Of a stretch of DNA of 53,205 nucleotides, positions 26,174 to 35,457 are shown one piece after another; the first letter of the stretch is position 1, and each line of letters opens with the position of its first letter. The stretch lies in assembly GCA_003327435.1 (NCBI GenBank), contig QOQV01000015.1, positions 1-53,205 of the forward strand, read 5' to 3'. The position numbers and the translations under genes are program-made. This stretch comes from Ignavibacteriota bacterium (lineage in GTDB: Bacteria; Bacteroidota; Ignavibacteria; UBA10030; BY39). The notes below the pieces were generated by a model. It did no database searches and was not told the origin of the DNA. It saw nothing but the letters and a program-made list of their open reading frames with translations.

Positions 26174-26198
26174 ACATTTTAAGAAAAAATTAAAATGT
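26174..26198 (+). terminator. Weak AT-rich hairpin after the large barrel gene
   Basis: ACATTTTAA (26174-26182) pairs with TTAAAATGT (26190-26198) around GAAAAAA, followed by GTTTC. The stem is perfect but AT-only apart from one pair at each end, and the T-run is short, so terminator function is doubtful. Confidence 0.25.
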
Positions 26199-26293
26199 GT
26201 TTCACGCTGTTTCATAGATAATAAAAATTATTTGTTCTGAAAATTTGTCACAATAGTAAAAAACAATTTTTGAAATTTTTTTATAAAAAACTC

Positions 26294-26322
26294 TTGCATC
26301 TGTTTAAAAATATCATTATAAT
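26294..26322 (+). promoter_or_regulatory. Sigma70-type promoter for the methyltransferase gene
   Basis: TTGCAT (26294-26299), a 17-base spacer, then a perfect TATAAT (26317-26322), 84 bases before the methyltransferase ATG. The only other content of this 246-bp gap is the hairpin at 26174-26198. Confidence 0.55.
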
Positions 26323-26406
26323 TAACAGCGATTTACGTAATAAATCTGGCTTCCAAAAATTAATTATCAAAAAATCATAAAAGTTTTTTTAAACTCTAGT
26401 CTGAAA

Positions 26407-27027
26407 ATGTCTACAGAAAAAATATTATTTGAAATTGAAAGGCCTTCAATAACCTTGATTAGGAAAAAGTCAGACTATGTTGTGATGAGACAAAGAACGC
26501 AGGAGCAAAGCAGCTACGATGGGAAAGTTTATTGTACATCTTTTGATTCGAGGATTGGGCATATTTATATTGCATCTACTGACAATGGAGTTTGCAGGAT
26601 AAGTATTCCAAAAGAAACAAGGCGTGATTTTTTTTCCTGGTTACATTCTCATTTTGAGTTAGATTCTGTTGTAGAAAACAAATCCAGAAACAAGGAGTAC
26701 ATCGATCAAATCAATCGTTATTTAAATGGTAAGCTTGTAGAGTTTACCTTTCCGATTGATTTGATTGGTACTCCATTTCAAATAAGAGTCTGGAGAGAGT
26801 TGATGAAAATTCCATACGGAACCACAATTACATATCGTCAACTTGCAAAGAGAGTGGGTGTTCCAAAGGGATTTCAAGCTGTAGGTAGAGCAAACGGTGC
26901 TAACCCAATCCCAATTGTTATTCCGTGTCATCGTGTAATTGGCTCAGATGGTTCGCTAATCGGGTATGCTGCTGGAGTAAAAACAAAAGAATTCCTGCTT
27001 CGTCTCGAAGGTGCTATTATAATTTAA
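26407..27027 (+). CDS. ogt: Methylated-DNA--protein-cysteine S-methyltransferase
   Basis: A 206-residue suicide repair protein that removes alkyl groups from O6-alkylguanine. The acceptor is C174 in PIVIPCHRVIGS; the DNA-binding helix region is GTPFQIRVWRELMKIPYGTTITYRQLAKRVG, with the arginine finger in VGRANGANP. The N-terminal half (about 1-110) has the ribonuclease-H-like cap fold; the first 35 residues are an extra charged stretch not typical of minimal Ogt. No AraC domain is fused, so it is an enzyme rather than an Ada regulator. Confidence 0.94.
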   Translation: MSTEKILFEIERPSITLIRKKSDYVVMRQRTQEQSSYDGKVYCTSFDSRIGHIYIASTDNGVCRISIPKETRRDFFSWLHSHFELDSVVENKSRNKEYIDQINRYLNGKLVEFTFPIDLIGTPFQIRVWRELMKIPYGTTITYRQLAKRVGVPKGFQAVGRANGANPIPIVIPCHRVIGSDGSLIGYAAGVKTKEFLLRLEGAIII

Positions 27028-27084
27028 AGTTTATAATTTTTCCCTCTATTTATTATATTATCTGACAAAGAGGTATCTATTTTT

Positions 27085-29268
27085 ATGTCTTTTTTAAAAG
27101 ATTTAAATGAGGTTCAGCAGCAGGCGGTCAAATATGTTAATGGTCCGTTGATGATTGTGGCAGGTGCCGGTAGTGGAAAAACTCGCGTCTTAACATATCG
27201 CACAGCATACCTGATACAAATTGGTGTTCCAGCTTATCAATTGATTGTTCTGACCTTCACAAATAAAGCTGCCGATGAAATGAAAAACCGAATCATTAAG
27301 CTTGTTGGAGATAAAAGTCAGAATGTATGGATGGGTACATTCCATTCTATGTTTGCACGACTCTTAAGAAACGAAGCAGAAAAATTAGGTTACACATCTA
27401 ATTTTACAATATATGATACCGATGATAGTAACGATTTAATAAAAAGTATTCTTAATAAGTTTGGAAAGTCTATACAAAGTTTCAAGCCAGCTGCTATACG
27501 GGCTAAAATTAGTTCGTGGAAAAACCGTCTTGTTACTCCAGAACAGTCAGCCCGAAATATTAAAAGCACCTTTGATGAAATATCGGTAGATGTTTATAGA
27601 GAATATACAAAGCGACTTAAAGAGAGCAATGCAATGGATTTTGACGATTTGCTAATAAAACCAATCGAGCTTTTTAAAACATTCCCATCTGTGCTTGACA
27701 AATATCAGGAAAGATTCAAATTTATACTTGTCGATGAATATCAGGATACAAATAAAGCACAGTATGAGATGATAAAACTTCTGGCTGGAAAATATAGAAA
27801 TGTTTGTGTCGTTGGAGATGATGCACAGAGTATATATAGATTTCGTGGTGCTGATATACAAAATATTTTAAGCTTCGAGAAAGATTTCCCTGATTGTAAA
27901 ATATTTCGACTTGAACAAAATTATAGATCTACAAAATTAATCTTATCAGCAGCTGATCAGGTAATACAAAATAACAAACATCGTATCGATAAAAAATTGT
28001 GGACTGAGAATCCAGTAGGCGAACCAATTACATTGTTGACCTGTGAAAATGAAATGGATGAAGGTGAGCAAATAGCCCAAAAAATAAAACACTCGATCAA
28101 AAAATACAAAATTGATTTCAAAGATATTGCGATACTTTATCGAACAAATGCACAGTCTCGTTCGCTTGAAGATGCTCTTCGCCGAAATAGTATCCCTTAT
28201 GTAATTGTTGGTGGAGTTGAATTTTATAAGCGAAAGGAAATTAAAGATGTGCTTGCTTATTTAAAACTGATTGTAAATCCCAAAGATGATATTAGTTTTA
28301 AAAGAATTGTAAATTATCCAAGTAGAGGTATAGGTGATGTAACTTTAAAAAATCTGGAAAAAATTGCATCAAAATATAACACTTCATTATTTGAAGCAAT
28401 AGATTTATTGGAACAGGTAATCGATTTTTCAGATAAATCGGCAGAAAGATTGAGAAATTTCAAAAATCTTATAACGAAGTATATTCAAATAAAATCAGTG
28501 TTAAAACCAAGTGAGCTTTCAAGAAACCTGGTAGAGGAAATTGGTATACTAAAAGAATTTAAAGAAGAATCAACCCCTGAGTCAATAGCAAGATGGGAAA
28601 ATGTTCAGGAACTCCTTTCAGCAATTATGGAATATTGCTCAACAAATGAAGATGCTTCTCTCGAATCTTTCTTACAGGAAGTTTCTCTCGTGGCTGATAT
28701 CGATAAGTGGGACAGTACTCATAACGCTGTAACTTTGATGACGCTTCATAGTGCGAAGGGGTTGGAATTTAAAGTTGTTTTTATTGCTGGACTTGAAGAG
28801 GGGCTTTTTCCAATTAACCAATCATTAATGGATGAAGCAGAGCTGGAAGAAGAAAGAAGATTATTTTATGTTGGTATTACAAGAACAATAAAAAAGTTAT
28901 TTTTAAGCTATGCATTGAAAAGATATTATATGGGTGATTTAATTTATCCGCAACTTTCCAGATTTTTCTATGAAATTAAAAGTAACTTGATTGAGTCAGA
29001 GGAATATTCGATATCAAGAAAAGTCAAAAATAAAACTTTTACGAATCATGAGTTCAAAGTATCAAAGAGTAAATTTTATGAATATGAGAATGAATCTCAA
29101 ATTCCTTCTTACCTTGATATAGGTGCCTATGTGTTGCATAATTATTTTGGTAAAGGCAGGGTCATTGAAGTTTCCGGAAATGGAGAAAATACAAGGGTGG
29201 TTGTAGATTTTGAAAATGTTGGCAGAAAAAATCTTATGTTAAAATATGCAAATCTGAAAGTGCTATGA
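27085..29268 (+). CDS. UvrD/PcrA-type superfamily 1 DNA helicase
   Basis: A 727-residue 3'-5' helicase. Motif I is IVAGAGSGKTRVL, with TFTNKAADEMKNRI (Ia), ILVDEYQDTNKAQYEM (II), VVGDDAQSIYRFRGA (III), LEQNYRST (IV), VTLMTLHSAKGLEFKVVFI (V) and RRLFYVGITR (VI) all intact. The short C-terminal tail (about 675-727, GAYVLHNYFGKGRVIEVSG) is the tudor-like RNA-polymerase-binding region found in PcrA/UvrD. Roles are nucleotide excision repair and replication-fork upkeep. The stop overlaps the next gene's ATG. Confidence 0.95.
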   Translation: MSFLKDLNEVQQQAVKYVNGPLMIVAGAGSGKTRVLTYRTAYLIQIGVPAYQLIVLTFTNKAADEMKNRIIKLVGDKSQNVWMGTFHSMFARLLRNEAEKLGYTSNFTIYDTDDSNDLIKSILNKFGKSIQSFKPAAIRAKISSWKNRLVTPEQSARNIKSTFDEISVDVYREYTKRLKESNAMDFDDLLIKPIELFKTFPSVLDKYQERFKFILVDEYQDTNKAQYEMIKLLAGKYRNVCVVGDDAQSIYRFRGADIQNILSFEKDFPDCKIFRLEQNYRSTKLILSAADQVIQNNKHRIDKKLWTENPVGEPITLLTCENEMDEGEQIAQKIKHSIKKYKIDFKDIAILYRTNAQSRSLEDALRRNSIPYVIVGGVEFYKRKEIKDVLAYLKLIVNPKDDISFKRIVNYPSRGIGDVTLKNLEKIASKYNTSLFEAIDLLEQVIDFSDKSAERLRNFKNLITKYIQIKSVLKPSELSRNLVEEIGILKEFKEESTPESIARWENVQELLSAIMEYCSTNEDASLESFLQEVSLVADIDKWDSTHNAVTLMTLHSAKGLEFKVVFIAGLEEGLFPINQSLMDEAELEEERRLFYVGITRTIKKLFLSYALKRYYMGDLIYPQLSRFFYEIKSNLIESEEYSISRKVKNKTFTNHEFKVSKSKFYEYENESQIPSYLDIGAYVLHNYFGKGRVIEVSGNGENTRVVVDFENVGRKNLMLKYANLKVL

Positions 29269-30167
29269 AAAAAATATCTCCTATATCTTTAAAAGATAAA
29301 ATTGTGTACATTAAAAATGTTGTAGTGGATTTCATTAAAAGATTTTATAAAATTATGTATGAGCAGGATGTTCTGTTTTTAGCATCGGGTATTGCTTTCA
29401 ATGGAGTGTTGTGCTTGATTCCAATTCTTTTGTTGTTTACATCTGTATTGGGTATTGTGCTGAACTCGTCAGAATTAGCTGTACAAAAAATCGAGCAGAT
29501 AATAAAGGCTGCCTTTCCTGATCAACAGTATACGCTGCATATCAAAAATTCAATTCAGCAGATGATTAAAGATATAATTGCTTATCGTAAATCGTTTGGA
29601 CTTGCAGGATTGGCAGTTCTGACCTGGACAGCTACTTTTTTATTCAGTTCGTTGAGAACTGCTCTTAATAAAGTGTACAGAATTAAACCTACGAAATTGG
29701 TAATCTTGACGATATTAGAAGATATTTTGTGGGTCATTATTATTGGGCTTCTGTTTCTAACAATAATTTTTACAACCTGGGTTTATTCTTTGATTGAAAC
29801 ATTGCTTGAGTTGATCTCAGGATTTGCGGCTTTCGACTTTTCAATTTTTGAGGCAGCATTTTCGATAATTGCATCTTTAATATTAACATTCATAATGTTT
29901 TATCTTGTTTATCGTTTTATACCTGATCAACGAGTAAAAAGTAAAGTTGCTGCAATTTCAGCATCTACATCCACAGTTTTATGGTTTATAGCTGCAAAAA
30001 TATTCGCATGGTATATCTCAACATTTCAATCGTTTGATAAGTTATACGGAACATATGCATTTATTCTTGTGCTCTTAATCTGGATTTACTACTCAAGTTT
30101 GGTATTTTTAATAGGCGGAGTTGTCGGTGGAGTGGTAAGGGAAAAAGAATCAGAGAAAAATAATTGA
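29265..30167 (+). CDS. YihY/BrkB family membrane protein
   Basis: A 300-residue inner-membrane protein with about six helices and the family patterns DVLFLASGIAFNGVLCLIP near the N-terminus, TWTATFLFSSLRTALNKVYR, and YGTYAFILVLLIWIYYSSLVFLIGG near the C-terminus. The family was once called ribonuclease BN in error; its real function is unsettled. It overlaps the helicase gene by four bases (ATGA). Confidence 0.9.
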   Translation: MKKISPISLKDKIVYIKNVVVDFIKRFYKIMYEQDVLFLASGIAFNGVLCLIPILLLFTSVLGIVLNSSELAVQKIEQIIKAAFPDQQYTLHIKNSIQQMIKDIIAYRKSFGLAGLAVLTWTATFLFSSLRTALNKVYRIKPTKLVILTILEDILWVIIIGLLFLTIIFTTWVYSLIETLLELISGFAAFDFSIFEAAFSIIASLILTFIMFYLVYRFIPDQRVKSKVAAISASTSTVLWFIAAKIFAWYISTFQSFDKLYGTYAFILVLLIWIYYSSLVFLIGGVVGGVVREKESEKNN

Positions 30168-30195
30168 TAATTACACCAAACTTAATCATTATCAA
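30164..30195 (+). other. Inverted repeat at the end of the YihY gene
   Basis: TTGATAAT (30164-30171, including the stop codon) pairs with ATTATCAA (30188-30195), loop 16 bases. A weak AT-rich stem with no clear T-run. A small palindrome, TTGCTCCGAGCAA, follows at 30241-30253 in the same 188-bp gap before the antiporter gene. Confidence 0.3.
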
Positions 30196-30355
30196 ATTTG
30201 TATATGTATAATTTTGTGAGAGAATCGTTTTGTTATTATCTTGCTCCGAGCAATGAACTTATCTTATTCAAAATTTTTTCTTTATCAATCATTACGCTAT
30301 TATTTGCACTTCATTTTGTTTTTCCATATTTTTTGCAAAATAGTATTTCTAAAGA

Positions 30356-32293
30356 ATGAAAAGAATATATTCTCTAATAATTACTTTCTTAATCTTCTTG
30401 AACTTTAGTGCATTTTCTGAAGATACAATCAAACTTTGTGAGTTTAATGTATCATCTCCAAAAGTAGTTCTTAATAATATTCCCTTCAAGTTGGAGTTGA
30501 GTGCAATTGATTCTACAGGTAAGGTTATCGAAAATTTTAATGAGTATTGTGAGATTGAAAATATTTACCTTCATACAAAATCGGGCAGAGAAAAAATTAA
30601 ACAGAAATTCTCAAGTGGAAAATTAGTAATTGAGGATGCGATCGTAGATTTTACCGGGAAAAATTTTATTACAATAAAATATGATAAAATTCAGAAGCAA
30701 CATCAAATAGTATCAATACCTGCAATACTCAGTATATTACCGCCACTTCTTGCAATTTTGCTTGCATTGATTTTAAGAGAAGTTGTGGTTTCGTTGTTCG
30801 CAGGTGTATGGTTGGGTGCGTTTTTATTACATGGATATAACTTTTTTGGTTCCCTCCTGCGAGTAGTTGACCATTTTGTGATCAACTCAATTAATAGTAC
30901 AAGTCATATACAGATTATCGTATTCAGTTTGCTTTTTGGCGGAATGGTTGGAGTAATATCCCGAAATGGTGGAAGTATAGGAATTGCTAATCTTGTAACG
31001 AAGTTTGCAAAATCTCCGAGAGGCGGACAAATTTCTGCTTGGGGTTTATCTTTCCTATTTTTCTTTGATGATTATGCAAATGTTCTCATTCGTGGAAATT
31101 TAATGAGGCCAATTACTGATAAACTCAGAGTGTCGCGCGAAAAACTTTCTTTTATAGTTGATGCCGGCGCAGCTACAGTTGCAAGTATTTTTATAATTTC
31201 AACCTGGATTGGTTACGAAATCGGGTTGATCGAACATGGACTTAAAAGTATTAACTCAACTGAAGATGCATATTCAGTTTTTATAGCGACTATACCTTAT
31301 CGGTTTTATCCTATATTAACACTACTTCTTGTTTTTCTGATTGCAGTAACAAAACGCGATTTTGGACCAATGTTAATTGCAGAACGAAGAGCCCGCACGG
31401 AAGGTAAGGTTGTTAGAGATGGTGCTGAATTAGCCGCAAACTTAACTGCAGTAACAGATGAACAATCGCAAGTAAAAAAAATAAGATGGTATAATGGACT
31501 TGTTCCAATCTTCGTTGTTATTATTGTGGCACTAACTGGTTTGTATGTTACCGGTACAGAAAATTTGAAACTAAATGGTGTAACAAGTTATTCAATTGGA
31601 GAAATAATAAGTAAATCGGATTCATATGCTTCTCTTTTATGGGCTTCCTTCAGCGGTGGATTAATTGCGATTTTGATGAGTGTGGCACAAAGGATATTGA
31701 CACTTAAAACTTCAATTGAAGCATGGTTTAATGGTATTAGATCAATGCTGTTGGCTATCTTAATACTTGTTTTAGCCTGGTCTATTGGAAGTGTAGCTGA
31801 AGAATTACACACCGCTGATTTTTTAGTTCAGATTTTGCGAGGGACACTTGATCCACATTTTTTACCAGTACTGACTTTCCTTATTGCTGCAATAGTTAGT
31901 TTTGCAACAGGTACAAGCTGGGGAACTATGGCAATTATGATGCCTCTGGTTATTCCGCTTGGTCACACACTATCAATTGATGCTGGAATGTTACCAAATG
32001 AAGTTACTTTAATATTGCATGGTAACATCAGTTCAGTTCTGGCTGGTGCTGTATTTGGGGATCACTGTTCACCTATCTCTGATACAACAATTATGAGTTC
32101 GATGGCTTCCGCTTGCGATCATATTGATCATGTAAGAACTCAATTACCTTATGCAATACTTGTAGCTGTTATCGGAATGCTTATCGGAGATATTCCTACC
32201 GCCTATGGTTTTTCTCCATATCTATCATTAATTCTTGGTTCAGGAATTTTGATTCTGATTTTGTACTTAATTGGTAAGAAGGTTGAATCTTAA
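30356..32293 (+). CDS. NhaC-type Na+/H+ antiporter with N-terminal exported domain
   Basis: A 645-residue transporter. A signal peptide (SLIITFLIFLNFSAFS) is followed by about 95 residues of beta-rich exported sequence (PKVVLNNIPFKLELSAIDST and onward) and then, from about residue 120, the multi-helix NhaC domain: FFFDDYANVLIRGNLMRPITD, WSIGSVAEELHTADFL, GTSWGTMAIMMPLVIP and FGDHCSPISDTTIMSS are the conserved transport motifs. The family exchanges Na+ for H+; some members move amino acids or malate/lactate. The Ig-like front domain is unusual for NhaC and its role is unknown. Confidence 0.9.
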   Translation: MKRIYSLIITFLIFLNFSAFSEDTIKLCEFNVSSPKVVLNNIPFKLELSAIDSTGKVIENFNEYCEIENIYLHTKSGREKIKQKFSSGKLVIEDAIVDFTGKNFITIKYDKIQKQHQIVSIPAILSILPPLLAILLALILREVVVSLFAGVWLGAFLLHGYNFFGSLLRVVDHFVINSINSTSHIQIIVFSLLFGGMVGVISRNGGSIGIANLVTKFAKSPRGGQISAWGLSFLFFFDDYANVLIRGNLMRPITDKLRVSREKLSFIVDAGAATVASIFIISTWIGYEIGLIEHGLKSINSTEDAYSVFIATIPYRFYPILTLLLVFLIAVTKRDFGPMLIAERRARTEGKVVRDGAELAANLTAVTDEQSQVKKIRWYNGLVPIFVVIIVALTGLYVTGTENLKLNGVTSYSIGEIISKSDSYASLLWASFSGGLIAILMSVAQRILTLKTSIEAWFNGIRSMLLAILILVLAWSIGSVAEELHTADFLVQILRGTLDPHFLPVLTFLIAAIVSFATGTSWGTMAIMMPLVIPLGHTLSIDAGMLPNEVTLILHGNISSVLAGAVFGDHCSPISDTTIMSSMASACDHIDHVRTQLPYAILVAVIGMLIGDIPTAYGFSPYLSLILGSGILILILYLIGKKVES

Positions 32294-32313
32294 AAATTTG
32301 TTATAAGTAACTT

Positions 32314-33492
32314 TCATTTAACTTTCAAATATTTATCAAGCCATTGGAATGCGTACTCCTGCATTTCTGATGTGCATAAATGACGCACATCCCAGAGTTC
32401 TGTTTTTAAATGTTCACTTGCTGCCTGCGATTTCCATATCAGTTGCATCTTTTCAAAAGCTTCCTTTACAGTTTCGATTGGGAAAAGTTTATCCTCTTTT
32501 CCGTTTATAAAAAGCATTGGTTTTGGACAGGCAATGCTCGCGACATCTGGAAAATCCAGATAATTTGCAAGGTCTGGATGTGTTGTTGTAAAAGCCGAAT
32601 AACCTAATGTGCGATTATTACCAGGTTTTAATAAACCATGATTTGTTCCCATCCAGCAGAATGAAACAGAACAGGATATTCGCTCCGAAAGAGCTGCAAG
32701 TTGCCAGCTGCGAAATCCACCAAATGAAAATCCCATTGCTGCAATTCTGTTTGAATCAACAAAATCTAATGATGCTAAAAATTCCGCGCTTGCTATATCC
32801 TCCCAGGCTATTAAACCAGCATAGGACATTCCCAAATTAAGAAGATTAGCTGCAATTGCTTGTTGGTCTTCGTAACTTCCACCAGCACGGTTGCCCCAGT
32901 TCAATACATCAATTGCTAAACAAACATAACCGCGCCTGGCTAATTCATCACCCAAGAATCTACCATCATAAAATTTTTCAACCCATTTTCGAGCTGTATC
33001 TCTCAAGGCAATATCACTTACAAATGGTTCGATTACTTTTTCCTTTCCTATGTCGAATCTTGCCCCGTGATCGTGAAGTAATAACACTGCTGGGAAGGGA
33101 CCTTTACCTTTTGGAATTAGTAGATAGCTCAAAACTCTACTATCTGCTGTAAGGTTAAAAACTACTTTTTTAGCGGTGTAAGTTTTTCTATCCTCTTCAG
33201 AAATTATTACAGGATTAAAAGGAGCAGATGGTGGTTGACGAAGTAAACATTTTATTAAAACATTTCGAGCTTCATTTTTCCATCTATCGAAATTATTCCA
33301 ATTTCCATTTAACCAGGAAAGTGAATAATTCATTTGCTTGATTTGGTTCTCTATAAAGACAGGTAATTTTGAGGAGATTCCAGATTTCTGAAAGGAAGAA
33401 TCTTTAATTTGTGATTTTAAATTTGGTTGAAGAAAATTTAAGATGTTAAAGACAAGGAAAATATATATTAGAAATCTATGATAAATACTCAT
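32314..33492 (-). CDS. Exported alpha/beta hydrolase, esterase-like
   Basis: A 392-residue protein with an N-terminal signal/anchor (LIYIFLVFNILNFLQP) and an alpha/beta-hydrolase fold. The nucleophile elbow is AAMGFSFGGFRS, the acid is in MLFINGKEDKLFP, and the catalytic histidine in DVRHLCTSEM. VLLLHDHGARFDIGKE matches the oxyanion-hole strand of the acetyl-xylan-esterase/abhydrolase_7 group. Substrate is unknown; carbohydrate esters are a reasonable guess. It ends 21 bp from the antiporter stop (convergent). Confidence 0.85.
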   Translation of the reverse strand: MSIYHRFLIYIFLVFNILNFLQPNLKSQIKDSSFQKSGISSKLPVFIENQIKQMNYSLSWLNGNWNNFDRWKNEARNVLIKCLLRQPPSAPFNPVIISEEDRKTYTAKKVVFNLTADSRVLSYLLIPKGKGPFPAVLLLHDHGARFDIGKEKVIEPFVSDIALRDTARKWVEKFYDGRFLGDELARRGYVCLAIDVLNWGNRAGGSYEDQQAIAANLLNLGMSYAGLIAWEDIASAEFLASLDFVDSNRIAAMGFSFGGFRSWQLAALSERISCSVSFCWMGTNHGLLKPGNNRTLGYSAFTTTHPDLANYLDFPDVASIACPKPMLFINGKEDKLFPIETVKEAFEKMQLIWKSQAASEHLKTELWDVRHLCTSEMQEYAFQWLDKYLKVK

Positions 33493-33523
33493 TTAACCGG
33501 ATGCCTACTATCTCATAAAAATT

Positions 33524-34642
33524 TTATTTTGAAGAGATTTCTTCGTATAACTCTTCGTATTGATCAACAATGTTATCTTGTGCGAAATATGTTATTGCTC
33601 TTTTACGTGCGGCTTCTGAAAATATTTTGTGCTTTGCTTCGTTAGTTAACAGCTCCAGAGCATATTTAGCCATCCTTTCGATGTCGCCAAGTTCCGCGAT
33701 GTAACCAGTTTCGCCATGAACTTGAAGTTCTGGTAATCCACCAACACTGGAAGATATAACAGGGACACCACAAGCCATTGCTTCGAGTGCAGAGAGTCCA
33801 AAACTTTCAGATTGACTTGGTATCAAAAACAGATCCGAGATTGACAGTAGCGGAACAATATCTAATTGTTTACCAAGAAATTTCACATGCTCACAAATTT
33901 TGAGTTCTCTACAGAGAGCTTCGCAATTTGATCTATCCGGTCCATCACCAATCAGAATTAATTTAGCTGGAATTTTCTTTACAACTTCATTAAATATCCT
34001 GATTACATCAGGTACTCGTTTAACGGTTCTAAAGTTAGAAGTATGAACCAAAATTTTCTCTCCATCAGGTGCAATGGAATATTTTAATTCTGGAATTTCT
34101 AAACGACGGTATTTTACAGGATCTATGAAATTATATATTACTTTGATTTCCTTTTCAATCTGGAAATTTGTTATTGTCTTTTCTTTTAAAAATCTGGATA
34201 CAGCAGTAACTGCATCACTCTGTTCGATTATAAATTTCATTATATGATGGAAACTTGGTTCAAGTCCGACAAGTGTTATATCTGTTCCGTGTAGAGTGGT
34301 TATAATCTTCAGTTTAGGACCTATAATCTGTTTTGCTAAGTATGCACTGATTGTATGAGGAACGGCATAATGTACATGTAAGATATCAAGTTTCTGGAAT
34401 TTAGCCACTTCGACCATTTTACTTGCAAGTGCTGGTGTGTAGAGTGGAAATTCGAACAGTGGATATGAAGTCATTTCTACTTCATGGAAAAAAATATTTT
34501 TCTGAAAACTATCCAGACGCATTGGAATTGCATAGGATATGAAATGTATATTATGACCTTTTTCGGCGAGGGCTTTTCCAAGCTCGGTTGCCACAACACC
34601 ACTTCCGCCGTATGTTGGGTAACAGGTAATACCGATATTCAT
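33524..34642 (-). CDS. bshA: N-acetyl-alpha-D-glucosaminyl L-malate synthase BshA
   Basis: A 372-residue GT4 glycosyltransferase. Its N-terminus, MNIGITCYPTYGGSGVVATE, and the VHYAVPHTISAYLAKQI and TTLHGTDITLVG segments are specific to BshA, which joins UDP-GlcNAc to L-malate in the first step of bacillithiol synthesis. The donor-binding SESFGLSALEAMACGVPVI motif is intact. BshB and BshC are not in the window. It is preceded by GGAG and divergent from rng across repeat island B. Confidence 0.93.
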   Translation of the reverse strand: MNIGITCYPTYGGSGVVATELGKALAEKGHNIHFISYAIPMRLDSFQKNIFFHEVEMTSYPLFEFPLYTPALASKMVEVAKFQKLDILHVHYAVPHTISAYLAKQIIGPKLKIITTLHGTDITLVGLEPSFHHIMKFIIEQSDAVTAVSRFLKEKTITNFQIEKEIKVIYNFIDPVKYRRLEIPELKYSIAPDGEKILVHTSNFRTVKRVPDVIRIFNEVVKKIPAKLILIGDGPDRSNCEALCRELKICEHVKFLGKQLDIVPLLSISDLFLIPSQSESFGLSALEAMACGVPVISSSVGGLPELQVHGETGYIAELGDIERMAKYALELLTNEAKHKIFSEAARKRAITYFAQDNIVDQYEELYEEISSK

Positions 34643-34664
34643 AAAACTCCATTAAATTTTTTTT

Positions 34665-34693
34665 AAATTAAAAATATTAATTCAAAATTACAA
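34665..34693 (-). promoter_or_regulatory. Possible promoter for bshA
   Basis: Minus strand TTGTAA (34693-34688), 17-base spacer, TAATTT (34670-34665), about 22 bases before the bshA ATG. Spacing is right but both hexamers are imperfect in an AT-rich context. Confidence 0.25.
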
Positions 34694-34779
34694 AAAATGA
34701 TTATTTGTAAATGTTAAGTTATTTTTGAGGGTCAAACAGATTCTTTCTCCGTCTATTGATTAACTCACTCAGAGTAACG

Positions 34780-35212
34780 ATGGTCTGTCATGTTGAGCGC
34801 CTGCGAAACATCTGACTACACGGTCACTGTCATCCTGAACGAAGTGAAGGATCTGATTACACTCAGTCAGATTCTTCGTTCGTCCGTCTTTCGACGGACT
34901 CACTCAGAAAGACAGTTGGCAGGTTATGCTGAGCGTTAGCGAAGCATCTGACATTAACCTCTGTGCGAAGCGAAACATCTGACAGTGCTTTAGTCGGATT
35001 CTTCGTTCGTCCGTTTACCAACGGACTCACTCAGAAAGACAGTTGGCATGTCATGCTGAGCGTTAGCGAAGCATCTGACTAAAATTCGTGAGCGCCAGCG
35101 AAGCATCTGACATATTTGTTGATTTCCTTTGCGCTCTTTGCGATCTCTGCGAGAAACACATGAAGCGAATTCGCTTTACTGTCATGTTGAGCGAAGCGAA
35201 ACATCTGACATC
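34780..35212. repeat. Repeat island B: second cluster of the ~29-bp repeat family
   Basis: At least five clear copies of the same unit as island A begin at 34787, 34829, 34923, 35050 and 35181, with shorter ones near 34963 and 35089. A composite of about 100 bp (34850-34952) closely matches 11790-11891, and the TTTGCG-rich tail module (about 35130-35206) matches 11934-12006, in the same order and orientation. A perfect hairpin, GTCCGTC/GACGGAC with a TTTC loop, lies at 34882-34899. No transposase gene is present. The rest of the gap (35213-35754) holds the leader described separately. Confidence 0.9.
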
Positions 35213-35457
35213 AGCTAATAAGCTAAAACAACACACCAAACTAAATCACTAACTAAAGTTTCTTTATTCGTACATCAAGTATGTCATTTCCAAAAGAGTG
35301 TTTGACTACTTCAAGCAATAATTTAGTCATCAATTATTGCATAAGCAGTTCGCTTCGAGTCCAATTTGGATGTGATTTAGTAATCTAATTTCTATCTTGG
35401 ATACAGAAAAATTGTAACTACCCAAAAGTAAATCCATTAAAAACTAAACAAAATTAA

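Noticed and set aside
32410-33152. Three plus-strand frames opposite the hydrolase
   Set aside because: They are antisense shadows of a gene with intact catalytic motifs and have unlikely composition.
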